A stretch of DNA of 64,000 nucleotides, taken from Telopea speciosissima (Eukaryota; Streptophyta; Magnoliopsida; Proteales; Proteaceae). The translations under genes and the position numbers were made by a program. The notes below the pieces were generated by a model. That model made no database searches. It was given only the letters and a program-made list of their open reading frames with translations, and was not told the DNA's origin. The stretch covers positions 2,558,927 to 2,622,926 of the forward strand of contig NC_057925.1 in the NCBI RefSeq assembly GCF_018873765.1. Reading direction: 5' to 3'. Positions 42,001-54,246 of the stretch are shown in pieces. How positions within the stretch are numbered: the first letter of the stretch is position 1; every line of letters begins with the position of its first letter.

Positions 42001-45000
42001 CTGAAAAGCCCATGGACAGGACCATGCGGTTGCGTGAGATGAAGGATTCCATTGAGGAAGCTAAGGTATTCTGCTCCTGCTAGGGGCCTGTCTAGTAGGA
42101 AACCGTCTTGAGAACTGCCGTGTGGAACTTGTCCTTCTTGTGCAAAGCTTTATTCCCCCTCCCCCAGCACTTGGTCCCCCTCTGTTTTTTTGTTTTTTTT
42201 CTTTAATAAAAGATGGGAAACTTACTTCTGATTGATTGGCATTGTTGCACCAATCACACAGATACTAGCAGCAAGCCGTCTGTCTGAGCTTCAGGAGGCA
42301 CAAGAAGATAATCTAAACTTGTCCAAGCAAATGCAAGCTATTCAGGTTGGCTTCAAGCTCAATTTGTTGATTCAACTCGCTTACTATGGTAGTCTTGATC
42401 TGAATTGTGACATGTTGACTGCTTACATATTGTAGGATGAGCTGAAGGATGACAAATTTGTAATCTCATCTAGACCTTACTCTATACTGAGTGATTGTCT
42501 CCAACATTGGAACACTGAACTGGAGCGGTACAAAGGGTTAACAGATTCGCTGCAGGTATATTTTCTGCACACATTTGCATGTGCTTAGACTGCTGTGTTG
42601 GTTTGTGATTGCTTCTTTTAAAAGTTTAACTTCAGGTTGACAGGACTAATGTTCTGCGAAAGGAAAAGGAACTGAACGCAAAGGCAGAGTCAGCAGAGAC
42701 TGCAACAAGTGCTATTGGCACAGGTGGGGTTTGCGTTGAAGAGTTAGAACTTCAGCTGCAAAAGTGTGTGATTGAAAGAAACGACCTTGAAATTAAATTG
42801 GAAGAAGCTGAGCAGGATTCAGGTGAAAGCCAGATTCTTTTTTGAAATTTAATACTAGGCTTGTGCCATATCACTCTTGTGATTATCGGTTGTCTAAGCC
42901 TGCTAACTGCTTCAGGTAGAAAGGACATTAAAGCAGAGTTCCATGTAATGGCTTCCGCTTTATCTAAGGAAATGGGGATGATGGAAGCACAGTTGAATCG
43001 ATGCAAGGAGACAGCTTGCGAAGCCATCTCTTTACGTGAAGAAGCCCATTCTCTCAAAGCTTTATTAAGTAGAAAGGTTTTGCCTGATCTCTATGCCTTT
43101 ATGGTCTTTGGCAGCCCCTTTGGTTGAATTTCTTTTTGTCATTATATTTTGATCTTGAAAGTAAAATGCAGTATGATGATTATTCATCTAAAGAAAAAAT
43201 TGTTACATGAGTTAAACTTGGTGATAAAGATATCGATTGGTGTGCAGTGTTGTGTCAAATGTCAAACAGACACTCATATGCATACCCAGAGTAATGATGC
43301 ATTGCATCTGTAATGACATCCTAACAATCAAATTGGATCCATTTCTGTTAGTCAAATTCTTCATGTGCTTCATTTTAATTAATGATAGTGCATTTTCTGT
43401 CATTTATGTTTCTGAAATAGTTTTTGCTATGTTTATTCAAATTGCTAGATCATTATTTGTTTAACTAGTCATTATCCCCCTCTTCACCCTTATGAGTTTG
43501 ATTTTTCTCTTATTGGTCTCTGATCTATAGTGACTTGAGTTACATATTCCTAGCATAATAGTTCATCATTCAACTTGAAAGAAAGAAATTTCTTAATAGG
43601 GAGGGGAAAACGAAGCTTAATGTGTGTGTGTGTGTGTGCACTTTGTTGGGAGAGAATGTTTTCATGTAAGTATTAACAATGATAATTAATCCAAGGAGCA
43701 ATTTTTTCAACACAATCTGGATGCTTGGACATGTTATGTGGGATGTAAAGGTGTTAATGCTTGTGATGAATTGATGGTCTTGAATACATCTATTATGTTA
43801 TCGTTGTTTTCTATTGCACTTCTCTTATCTGGATGTAATATAGCCTCTTTTTTTCAGATGAATGAAATGAAGAGCCTAGCAGATAGATGCACTGAACAAG
43901 CTGCAAAGATAAAATCCCTTAAAGTATTGGTATGTTCATTGTTATCTCTCATCTAAGTTGTGTATCTATTTTTTTGACTTGTGATAACCTGACCCTTATG
44001 GGGTAAAGCAACAGATGGCAGGGGATATGAAAAACAACCATGCAGCTTTTTCAAACTAGTTGTTTCATTTTTCGAATTATGATTGCCATCATTTCTTCCT
44101 ACCTTGGTTATAGCTTATCTTTTGTTTTCTTTTTTTAACCATGAATTGTATACATTTGCCTTAGAACAGGATTGAAATTCAGCCTTTTTTGATAAAATTT
44201 CAGAGATCACTATAATATAAAGCTAGATAGGAACTATCGAACCCCAGTTAGGATCACAAATAACATAGGTACTGGTTTCAGATTTGAAACAATGATTCAA
44301 TCTGGAACTCAGGTCTGAAACAGTAGAATAAATAGGTTTCCTAACCCTCAACAATAGCCCACAATATGGCCTTATATTCCAAACACGATAGGTAAAAAAC
44401 CAGCAGTCTATTCAGCACTGCCACAGGTCTGTATAGACGATAACAATCAGAAAATCGACTCAACCAGAAATAGCAGCTAGAAAACTCAAATGGGACTTAT
44501 ATTCATATTGAGATTAGGCCTCCATAGGGTGAATAAACACTGAAAATTTCAGGTCCAAATTATGAGGATTGGCTGAGATAACACAGGGTCTCAGAATTAG
44601 AAATTAGAATATGAAAATAGAAGCTTAGTGAATATAGACCAAACCAGCCAGCGAAAGAGGACCAAATTAGGATCGAAGGTAGCTCTTATGGTGCAAGGAT
44701 AACCCTCAAATCTGGGCTGTCCAAGCAGCAGTTGTTGAGATATGGCTCCTTCAAGTTGCAGCAGCAGTAACCTTCAGAACAGACCAGCCGATAGCACAGA
44801 TCAAAGGGATACTGTAGCTTGCTGATCTGAAGTCAAACCTGGCTCAAACTCAGATTGAGTGGACCTCTTTGAAGGGTGGTATGATCCCCAGAATTGCAGC
44901 AGCAGGGTCTCCTTATTTGCAGAGAAAACCCAGGAAATTAGAAACTAACTCAACCGCAAGGTGTGATTGGTGCCCACAGATCAGTGATCAAACTCCAGTA

Positions 45001-48000
45001 GGCGTGCAGCTATGTGGTGATTTCCAGAAGAGACTAACAGCTTCAGTAATGGGTCAGTTACTTAGTTGCAGACGAAGGAAACAAAATAGAGACAAGGAGG
45101 AGAAGGGAGATTGGGTAGGGAAGGAAGATAGGGAATAGGGATAGGAGGGGTTGGCTATCTCAGCCTGGGTATCTCATCGGCAATGCATTGCAAAACAGCA
45201 ACATAACTTCATTCATTATATTGTGTGGAAGGCTTCTAAGGGCCATGTCATTATATAGACTCAAAGGTTGAGCCCAAAATAGAAACAATAAAAATAGAAA
45301 GTCTCTAGAAGAGCTGAGACTTGAGTTACAAGTAATTGAACTTTGTTAAGAAACAAAATTAGAAGGTAACTATAATAGAAATGCTAACTCAGCTAAGCAA
45401 CTAAAATAGAAACTCAAATTTAGCTAAGACTAATAAGGACTGAAATAACAAAAAAGGAAACAAATTCTTCTAGAAGCTGTCCCATCGATCCTTGAGTGTC
45501 TTGCTGTCCAAGGCTTCTAGAATATTGAAAAATAGAAGCACACAAAATCTAAGCTGGGCCCATAACACTGTTCACATGAACGGTAACTCAGGTACTGTTC
45601 ATTTGAACAGTAACTTCTTGTGACTTCTATTTTGGTCCTTCTCTTCTTCATGCTTCGATCTACATCAAACTACCTTGAAATAAGCTTATATTTACTTCCT
45701 TGCAGATTGAGAAATTGCAGAAGGAAAAAGGGGAACTGGAAATCTTCTTGAAAATGCACGGACAGGAGTGTTTTGACAACAGGTACTTTGCTAACTAAAC
45801 ATATTCTAGGCACACTAATGCAGTGGTAATCCCGAACCAGGGAATTCCAGTGGAAGATTTGCTTGCGACTGGAACATCGATCAAAACAAATTTGATATGC
45901 ATAAAATTCTGACAGATTGCTCTAATCAGTCAGTATAACAGGTTTGCAAAAGATTATCTAAATTTGATGGACAGATTCGAAGATATGGGGTTATCTAATT
46001 GAGAGTTGGAAAATTGGAAAGCTGCAGAGTTTGATGGACAGATTAGGGATCTAAAACAAAATTCAGTTAAAGTTGTTAAGCAGCTATTCAGTCAAGAAAT
46101 CAGAACCAGAAATCACAAACAGAAAACAGATTAAAGAAAAAATCTTAGATTTGAAGACGTTTAGTTGCAATTGGATTTCAGAATTCGATTGGAAATATTA
46201 GGTTTGAATCAGAACTCGAATTAGATATCAAGAGAGAAGAAGAGAGAGAAAAGACCACACCTGTTCTTAGAGGAGAAAAAAAACTAGGAGGATGGAGATC
46301 AGAGCTGGGAGACTGGGACTCCCATCTTGTTTGCACAGTTCAACAGCACCAAACTCTTGAAAAAAAGCTTAAATTTCTTTGCTCAAAACATCTCCGATTG
46401 ATGGGGTTATATATATATATATCCTTCTAAAATTCCTAAACTAACTCATAAAAGGACTCTTAATTACTCTCATATACTGACTTGAAGTAAAAATACTCAA
46501 AACAGAACACTCAAAAGCTATTAAGTATCCCAATCTAACTCAAACACTTAGCTTTAGACACTAATTCCGTGTATTGTGTCTTTTTTGTGTTGTCCTCATT
46601 TTTTTTTGAAATGTGGTAGTGATGCTTTCATGGCTGAAGCACTTTATCCATGTCGTAAACTAAATATGTGCCATCAATGAATGAGCCTTTCATTTAAAAA
46701 GAAATAGTTCTCTTTGTTGGACCATCAATATATCTGGAGAAGATATCTGAAACATAATTGTCAAGGTGTCGCCTAGGCAAAAGTTAGGCATCTATTCGCC
46801 TTGGTCTCCTAGGTGGGCACCTATGCACCTTGTAAGTGTCGCCTTGTGCCCAGGACCCCTCCAATGTCTTGGGTCGCCCAGATGCCATGAAAATTATGAT
46901 TTGAAACCATATAGAAAGCCCGTACATCTAGATAGAGGTGGCCTTTTCAAATCCATTGATTTATTTTTGATTTGGGCTACTGTGTACAGCAAAGCATACT
47001 GGTTGACTATTGTGGGTTTCTCTGCACAAGGGTATCTCTTTTTATATTTATAATTGACTCCCTATTGTGATCCAGAGATGTGATGGAAATCAAAGAATCA
47101 GAACGTAGAGCTCATGTACAGGCTGAAGTCTTGCGAAATGCTCTGGAAGAGCATAGTCTAGAATTACGAGTTAAAGCTGCCAATGAAGCTGAGGCAGCTT
47201 GCCAACAAAGACTTGCTGCTGCTGAAGCTGAAATAACTGATTTGAGGGGCAAATTAGATGCTTCTGAGAGGTGAGAGATTTTATCCTTTTCATTTGAATG
47301 GTTTTTGTTGTTTCTTCTCCTGCTAATTAGAATTTAAAAAACAAAGAAATTGTGAATTGGAAACTACATGGACGTGTGAGCATATCTGATTATTGTTTCT
47401 CTCATGTTTGTTATTATATTGAACCTTTTAAATGACCTTCTATCTATACGTGTGTATTCCTTAAATCAGGGAGATCATATTCCTATTAGCAATCTGCTGG
47501 ATTGCTGTAAATTGCTGTAAATCTGTAACGTTGGACAATTGTGAGTACCTATGTAATCCTGCAGGTTATGGGACAAGGATGTAACCCTTTTGAATTTAAG
47601 GTTTGCAAGAATGCTTTAATATTCAAGAATCAGTACCAAGAAAGTATTCAGCTGCTTAAAGTAACACAAAGCAGCACAAAAATCTTGACTGTAGCCAAAA
47701 ACCTTCTGCTAAAAACAAATAATTTTTCTTCTATAATCAGAAACCCTGAATTACAATGGCTCCCACAGCATATACTTACAGACTCCTGAGTCCTTACTAT
47801 TCCTACTTTGATAATTCTGAGTTTCTTAGTTCCTAATAAAACGAGGACTCAGGACTCCTAACATGATTTTAATTACAATTTTGCAACTCTCATAAGTGCT
47901 GACCCCTCCCAAAGTAATAAAAATATCAATTAAGAAACAGCCTCGGAATAAAATTGCTAACCAAATTAAACTTTCTAAAGTAGCAATGCTATTAAAGACT

Positions 48001-50299
48001 GACACCCTATCCATAAATTGGTAATTACTTTCTTGGTACAGATATGTCTTACAAGATGTTTTTCTTGTTCACAATGTAACTAATAAGCTTTAAACCTGCA
48101 GAAAATCACTCTAATTAGATTATTTTTTTACCTCAAAATCCGCTTTTCTTTTTAAGACAGCAAGGGGGCAATTGACTTTTTAAGGCTATTCACTGCCTTG
48201 TGTCCTTTCTCTCCACATTTAAATTCTGCTTTATTTAAGGCCTCATAAAGCACTTTCCAGGAGTCCTTTTCTCCATTCAATTAAATTGACTGAAATTCCG
48301 AAGTGAAAGGTGGAAGAGCCACACCCGAATAATCTAGGCTTTTGCTCACTCAAAACATTTCCGAAGAAAGTTACAGAAATAATCCATTTAATGCCTCAAA
48401 ATTCAACAAAAATTGTGCATGTTGTTTGAACCAGTGCTCAATTAGTAGGGATTGGATGTGTATTCGTGTGAAGTCCTGTGAGTATCTCCGAACAGATTCA
48501 GGCAACACAAGACAACATCAGATCTGTTTTTGCTTTTTTTTTTGTATCTGGTTTGTGGTATTGATAAGTTCTTTACTGCACTGGCATTCATTTTGGTTCT
48601 CCAATTTGCAGGGATGTTTTGGAGCTTTCAGAGGCAGTAAAAATCAAGGATGGAGAAGCTGAGGCTTATATTTCTGAAATTGAGGTGTCCTGTTTGATTC
48701 TTTTCCCATACTGTTCCTGTCATTAATCATTATGCAACACTTTTGACTGCCCAGCATTCTTAAAATTTCATTTGGTATTGTTTTCTTTCTCTTTTCTTCA
48801 GACCATTGGTCAAGCATATGAAGATATGCAGACACAGAACCAACATTTGTTGCAACAGGTTACTGACAGAGACGATTACAATATCAAGGTCTGCATTGTA
48901 GCTAGCTGCTTTGCTAGCTCAATCCTGTTTATTCATCAGCTTCAAGCTTCATGTTTGTTTTTGTAATGCTTGTTTGCTCTGATGCACTGATGTGTAGTTG
49001 ATCTTTTCTGATTATATTGGATTATGGACTGCAGCTAGTATCTGAGAGTGTGAAAACAAAGCAGGCACAGAGCTTTCTGCTTTCTGAGAAGCAGATGTTA
49101 GCAAAGCAGCTCCAGCAAGTTAATGCAGCATTAGAATCCTTAAAACTAAAGATTTCCAACAGTGAAGAACAGGTAGGTTTTTCTTACTCTAAAATCATGC
49201 CCCTCCAACTCCCCGAAGGTTTTAAAACCCGGATTGGTCCCGGTTGATTTTGATTCAGGTTGGATCAGAATCGGCCTGATTTTAAATCACTGCTCCCCCC
49301 TCCCCAAAAAAAAAAAAAAAGTTCACCTCTCTGTCCAACCATAATTTGTTCTTGCAGATAAAAGCATATCTGACTGAAGCAGGAACAGCTTCTCTGGAAA
49401 ACAGACACCTTACCATCAACATCGAGAGTGCAAAATGGGAATTGGCAGATGCTGAGAAAGAGTTGAAATGGTTGAAGGCTGCTGTTTCTTCTTCGGAAAA
49501 GGAATTTGAGCATAACCAGCGAAAGGCGGTGGAAATCCAATTAGAATTGGAGAGTGAAAGGTTAGTTTTTTTTTTTTTTTTTTTTGGTTTCATGTATCCC
49601 ATCTAGAAGATTGCATGTAGACCAGGTGGACCTGTAATGGCACTAAGTTAGCATTGATGATGTTAAAGGTGGTCCACTTCTCGAATGGTTGTGTGGGACA
49701 GGACAGGTGCCTCAGTTTGCATTAGCCTGGTTGTCAATGTTTAGCTCAAGTGTATTTCTAAAATTTGAATGAGTGCTTTCTGATCCAGAGCCGAGAAGAC
49801 GAGACTTGAAGAAGAGCTCAAGGAGCTGAACAACAAGGTGGTGGAGATGAGTTCTGAAAGTGGGGAGGCTGCAATACAGAAACTCCATGATGAGATCAAG
49901 GAGTGCAAGGCAATACTGAAGTGTGGTGTATGTTTTGACCGGCCTAAAGAGGTAAGATGTGTAGCTTTTCTTGTCAGAACAACTGCATGAAACCTTCTGA
50001 TTTCTGAGCACCATTAAGATTAACCGTCGCACTACTTAAAACCAAAGAGAATACTTTAGTTCATGCTTGTATGGATACCATGAATGCATGGATATAAGTA
50101 AAGTGAGTGGTTTTATACTCGTACCCTGGATGAATGTTGGTGATGGACTTGGTTTGTTGACTTGCAGGTTGTAATTACAAAGTGCTACCACCTGTTCTGC
50201 AATCCATGCATCCAACGGAATCTAGGGATCCGCCATAGGAAGTGCCCTGGGTGTGGAACTGCATTTGGGCAGAACGATGTTCGATTTGTGAATATCTGA
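39000..50299 (+). CDS. HUB2: HUB2/BRE1-type histone H2B E3 ubiquitin ligase
   Basis: Nineteen exons with matching phases encode 879 aa: 39000-39104, 40530-40691, 40884-40971, 41087-41317, 41467-41634, 41872-42065, 42262-42345, 42436-42555, 42636-42822, 42916-43076, 43858-43929, 45706-45782, 47076-47270, 48612-48684, 48802-48888, 49035-49172, 49358-49560, 49789-49951, 50168-50299. All introns are GT-AG. The start MENPEADEPDKKKRH matches Arabidopsis HUB2 as I recall it, as do ETIGQAYEDMQTQNQH and the C-terminal CGTAFGQNDVR. Most of the protein is coiled coil. The end is a C3HC4 RING: C827, C830, C842, H844, C847, C850, C862, C865. HUB1/HUB2 form a nuclear heterodimer that monoubiquitinates histone H2B and thereby affects transcription elongation, dormancy and flowering. 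All RING ligands are present, so the gene looks functional. Confidence 0.95.
43930..45705. other. HUB2 intron 11 (1776 bp)
   Basis: The intron is enlarged by an LTR-like insertion (44237-45667), leaving about 345 bp of ordinary intron. Splice sites are TTG/gtatgt and ttgcag/ATT. Confidence 0.7.
44237..45667 (-). mobile_element. probable solo LTR inside HUB2 intron 11
   Basis: About 1.4 kb, flanked on each side by AACTA (44232-44236 and 45668-45672), a 5-bp target duplication. Read on the minus strand it begins TGATGTAGATCGAAGC and has a TATA-like TCTATATAATGAC box and an A/T-rich transcript-end region, the layout of a plant LTR. No internal protein region is present, as after LTR-LTR recombination. 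It lies antisense to HUB2. The 3' end is less certain than the start. An old, inert fossil. Confidence 0.6.
45783..47075. other. HUB2 intron 12 (1293 bp) with LTR-like remnant
   Basis: Part of this intron (about 45830-46560), read on the minus strand, carries a TATATATATAACCCC box and leader-like sequence, as in a plant LTR. It is a fossil without resolved ends. 46760-46860 contains GTGTCGCCTAGGC / CTCCTAGGTGGGC words of a short unrelated repeat. Confidence 0.45.
47271..48611. other. HUB2 intron 13 (1341 bp) with repeat remnant
   Basis: A block at about 47560-48370 interrupts otherwise ordinary intron sequence. Near 48345 it has CTCAAAACATTTCCGA, similar to CTCAAAACATCTCCGA at 46384 in intron 12, so related repeats hit both introns. 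Class uncertain, probably LTR-type debris. Confidence 0.35.
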
Positions 50300-50949
50300 G
50301 TTAGCTGTCATTTTTTTTCTTAGGTAAATAGCTGTGTATATTTCCAATCTGAACTTTTTCTTAAGTTCGAAGCAATAGTTTTCTTTCCGATCTTCAATCA
50401 CATAATTTGTTGCAGTTGTAAGGACATATATATTATTTGATTCTTAATGATTCTTGCTTCTGAATGTTTTTGTTAATGCAAATTTACAAAACCATATGAG
50501 AGGGTGTGGGTTACACTGCCAAGCCTTTACCTTTTTCATAATACTCCTGAACCTCAAATGTACAATGGTCAAGAGTCTCAGTGAGGTTTTGTTGGTAGTT
50601 GTTAGTTGGTGAAGATGTGTTTTGAATCAGGGTTACTTGATAAGAAGTGCCTCAAACACACAAAATTTAGTCAAGTTGGCATTTTTGAAAACTTCCTGTA
50701 TTCTTGTGCTATTTCATTTTGCCCCAAGGGGTTGGTATAATCATTGGTTAACCGGACATCAACAATGCTCGAATAGGAATCGGCTGATTCGACTCAGAAT
50801 CGATCAGGTTTTATTCCAATAAGCCTTATTTTACTCCTTCGAATTTGGCCGAGTTTTGCTGATTACAGGCTGAAAAGAATCAGAATAGATGGAGACCGTT
50901 CCTGTTCTTGATTCCTCATTTCTAAAACCTTGCCAACAAGAGAGCGAAC
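50300..50949. other. HUB2 3' flank
   Basis: 3' UTR and spacer. No further gene is seen. Words such as CGAATAGGAATCGGCTGATTCG near 50770 belong to a diverged repeat. Confidence 0.4.
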
Positions 50950-51086
50950 TCAGTAGCCTAGTGCCGAAGTTAGAGAAAGTAGTTAGGTACATAACCTTAC
51001 CTCTGTTTTAAAGGAGAGATTGTTTCCCGACTCGAACTTGCAATCACAAGATCACAATAGAACACCTTAGCATTACACCGAAGGTC
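50950..51086 (-). mobile_element. Au-like SINE
   Basis: Read on the minus strand: GACGACCTTCGGTGTAATGC (A-box region), then TGTGATC..GTGATTGCAAGTTCGAGTCG (B-box), GGAAACAATCTCTCC, and GGTAAGGTTATGTACCTAAC. This is the order of the tRNA-derived Au SINE, which I recall as ..TTGGCGCAA..GGGTTCGAG..GGAAACAGCCTCT..GGTAAGGCTGCGTAC... Diverged and probably inactive. Confidence 0.7.
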
Positions 51087-52198
51087 GTCCTCTAGTGTAC
51101 TTGAAATTGAAAACTCCATCCATAGTATGAATAGATGTCTCTTTATATCTAAATTCAACTTAAAATTAGAATTTAGAATTCAAAGTAAGCTATAAAGAAA
51201 ATAGATTAAAAAAATGCGGCCAAAACCTTCGAAATTGAAAATCGAAAAGAGAAGGCAAACATTTCCAAAATTTTTTTTTAATGGAAATTCCAAAATTGAT
51301 TAAAACAACCAAACCCTTGGAAATCGGAATGAAAAATAAATAAGGCATTCAATAATCCAGAACATAATCTATCATATTCGAATAGATATCAATCTAATAA
51401 TTAAAATTAAGTAGCTAATGATCTAGAGGATTTTTGAAGATTCGTCGGGTGCTAGAGAATGAGGGAAAGAGCTAAGACGACTGTGAGACATGAGCTAAGA
51501 GTGAATTGTAGCTGCTGAGAGAGGAAGGTTTGGTTTCACATGTCAAGATGTAAACGGATAATCGAAAATCTAGATTTGATTCACATCCGTTTAAGGGTAT
51601 CTGTATCTGATCAAGAAACGATTCATATTCCATCTGTTACATCCCTACTACCAAACTTCTTTGCCTTCAAAAATGCAATCTAGTGTATCGTATCCGGTCA
51701 GGAGTTGAATCGGATTGGACACTGAATGGTGATTTTCGATTTGTTTCAATTCAAGGTTTTAGTAATAATCAATATCGGTATCGGACTGGATCGGACATAT
51801 TTACCTCTACATTCTTCAAAAAAAATTTAGACTTTCTACATTCTTACCCTTGTTCAATACCGATTGACTTATACGAATCGATCAAGCATCGATATCGATC
51901 TCCACCGATTCAATACCGATTCCTCAAACCATTTCTCAATCTCGGCTGCTCTGGCTGAAACTCGTGCCGACGCTCAAGGTGGTCTACTCCTGCCAATATC
52001 ATTGATCTTACGTGTGATGCATCATCACAAGCGTGTGAGAACGGCCAACTGGACCGGGCATCCCAAAACCAAAATCAAGCAAGCCCGGTCTAAGTATAGG
52101 CGGTCAACCCTAATCCCGTGACTGATTGTGATCGTACCATTGAACGGTGGATCTCACTCATAAGCGTAACTTTAACAACCATCACCGAGGAAATCAAC
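51087..52198. other. intergenic between HUB2 and eL21 genes
   Basis: No gene is seen. A TGTAAACGGATAATCGAAAATC-type element lies at about 51545-51650, related to those near 3008 and 3463. 51680-51950 is rich in CGATATCGAT/CCGATTC words. The last 200 bases are promoter sequence for the ribosomal protein gene. Confidence 0.45.
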
Positions 52199-52228
52199 TA
52201 TAAAGAAAGGAAAGGATTCTAGGGTTTG
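52199..52228 (+). promoter_or_regulatory. eL21 TATA-like box and telo-box
   Basis: TATAAAG at 52199-52205 is followed by CTAGGGTTT at 52219-52227, the reverse of the AAACCCTA telo-box common at plant ribosomal-protein transcription starts. The ATG is about 80 bases further on. Confidence 0.55.
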
Positions 52229-52308
52229 CTATTAGAAGAGAAACCTAGAGAAGTTTTCTTCTCTGATTTCCAGTTGTGCCTGCTGAGAAGTGAAGTGAGA
52301 AGGACAAC

Positions 52309-54246
52309 ATGCCGGCCGGCCATGGTGTTAGATCACGAACGAGAGATCTGTTCGCTCGTCCGTTTAGGAAGAAGGGTTACATTCCATTGACGACTTACCT
52401 GAGGACATTCCGAGTCGGAGACTTCGTTGATATCAAGGTTAACGGAGCCATTCACAAGGGTATGCCGCACAAGTTTTATCATGGCCGTACCGGTAAGGTT
52501 TGGAATGTCACCAAACGAGCCATCGGTGTCGAAGTCAACAAGCAGGTATCTCTCCTCTTCTACCTTATCGTCTTCTCCCATCGTGTATTTCTCTGTTTCT
52601 GTATTGTAGAAAATGGATTCTTATGATGTTTGAATCTGAATCTGTTTTTGATTCGTAATTTTCACATTTGTTGTTGAAGAAATAGCTGTTTAGGTTCAGT
52701 TTAATGGAATCACTGTTGCATTTTGATTTATAAAGGAATAATTTTCTACTACTTGCTATGCTGTAGGATCTATAGAAAGCGATTTCACAAAGAAAGAATA
52801 AACATTGATTAGTATCCTTTAATATTGTTTAGAACTTTTATGATGACAAGCAGTTTATAGACGCAGTATTCAATAGCTACAAATACAAAGGAAATGATAA
52901 TTTTTATAATGAGAGGAATAATCTTCAACGCATGGCCTTCCAAGATTAATTAGTACAACTACCTATGCTGCACTTGAAAGTATAGTCATTGCATTATGGG
53001 TTGTGTGGAATCTTTTTATTAGGTCTAGTAACCTTGTTGTTTAATTCGGTGCAGAGTCATTTTGGTTTACTGAGCGTTTCAATTTGGTTTGTGGTATTTG
53101 ATTCTTCATTGGGAAAATTCTATGTGGTTGTTAAGCTCATTATTCCGTGATGGGTCGTCCATATTACACGCTAATGTGGTGTTTTGGACACAATGAGTTC
53201 TCTCCCCCCCCCCCCCCTTGTATTTTAGTGTACAATACGCTGGAAGTATTTTTCTCTTACTGAAGTGTCCTCTGATCTGCATTTACTTTGTCACTGCATG
53301 ATGTACTGGTATATTCGTTGACAGATTTTTAATTTATCTGTTTTATATTCAATGTCCTTTTTGAGGTAGTAATATTCTGCCATTAGGAATAGGATCTGAC
53401 CGAAAATCAGTGCACCTAGTGCAATGGTAAGTGACGGTTGTTACAAAGATGGTTTCAAATTCCATTAGTTTCACAAGTCAGTCCCAATCTAATCACTTCT
53501 TAATGGTCCTTTACATAAATGGTTGCCAATGGATTTATCTTTTTTGGATGATTTGGCTGGCTGTATCCTGTGTCATCCTCTACAGTACAGACACTTTGCT
53601 CACAACGGATAATGGAGAGGAAGTTGTATGTAATACTTGTTAAATTTTATTTTTGGATGCATTCTGGTTTTTAATTTATATGAAGCTGAAGAAAGGTTCT
53701 CATTTATGACACCATGCACAATTTAACAACTCTTTTGCATCTTCAATTCCTAATTACCCTTGTAAAGGAGTTCCAGACTTTATCTAATTCGAATTTTTGG
53801 AGTTTGACGTTATAAGAGATCAGTCCTTTGCCTATTATTAAATATGGTTTATGTATTGGTTTTGTGTTACAGTGATTAGAATTGATGTCTTTTCATATTT
53901 TTTCTTATTTTTGGGGAAAGGAAGGTTCTAAGTTATATATAGTTTACCTTTCTTGGCAAATATTTTGACATTAATGTTAATGGTTCAGGTGCGAAACAAA
54001 ATACTCAAGAAACGAATTCATGTGCGTGTGGAGCATGTCCTGCCTTCGAGGTGCAATGAGGAAATTCGACAACGCAAGATAAAGAACGACCAACTGAAGG
54101 CAGAGGCTAAAGCCCGAGGTGAGGTGATTAGTACCAAGAGACAGCCAGAAGGCCCTAAACCAGGTTTCATGGTGGAAGGTGCCACTTTGGAGACTGTGAC
54201 CCCTATCCCCTATGATGTTGTTAATGACCTCAAAGGTGGATACTAG
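52309..54246 (+). CDS. RPL21: 60S ribosomal protein eL21
   Basis: Two exons: 52309-52545 (79 codons, [19 protein letters not shown] to EVNKQ) and 53989-54246 ([16 protein letters not shown] to DLKGGY, stop at 54244). The 1443-bp GT-AG intron is phase 0. The product is 164 aa, the usual eL21 length in plants. Family features: a basic N-terminal tail, the SH3-like core [29 protein letters not shown], and the helical C-terminal region [17 protein letters not shown]. eL21 is a structural protein of the large cytosolic ribosomal subunit near the central protuberance. The frame also reads on past the exon 1 donor to 52626, but that part is intron. Confidence 0.96.

Noticed and set aside
52546-52626. 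Continuation of eL21 exon 1 frame
   Set aside because: The gtatct donor at 52546 and an exact continuation of the eL21 protein at 53989 show that it is intron.
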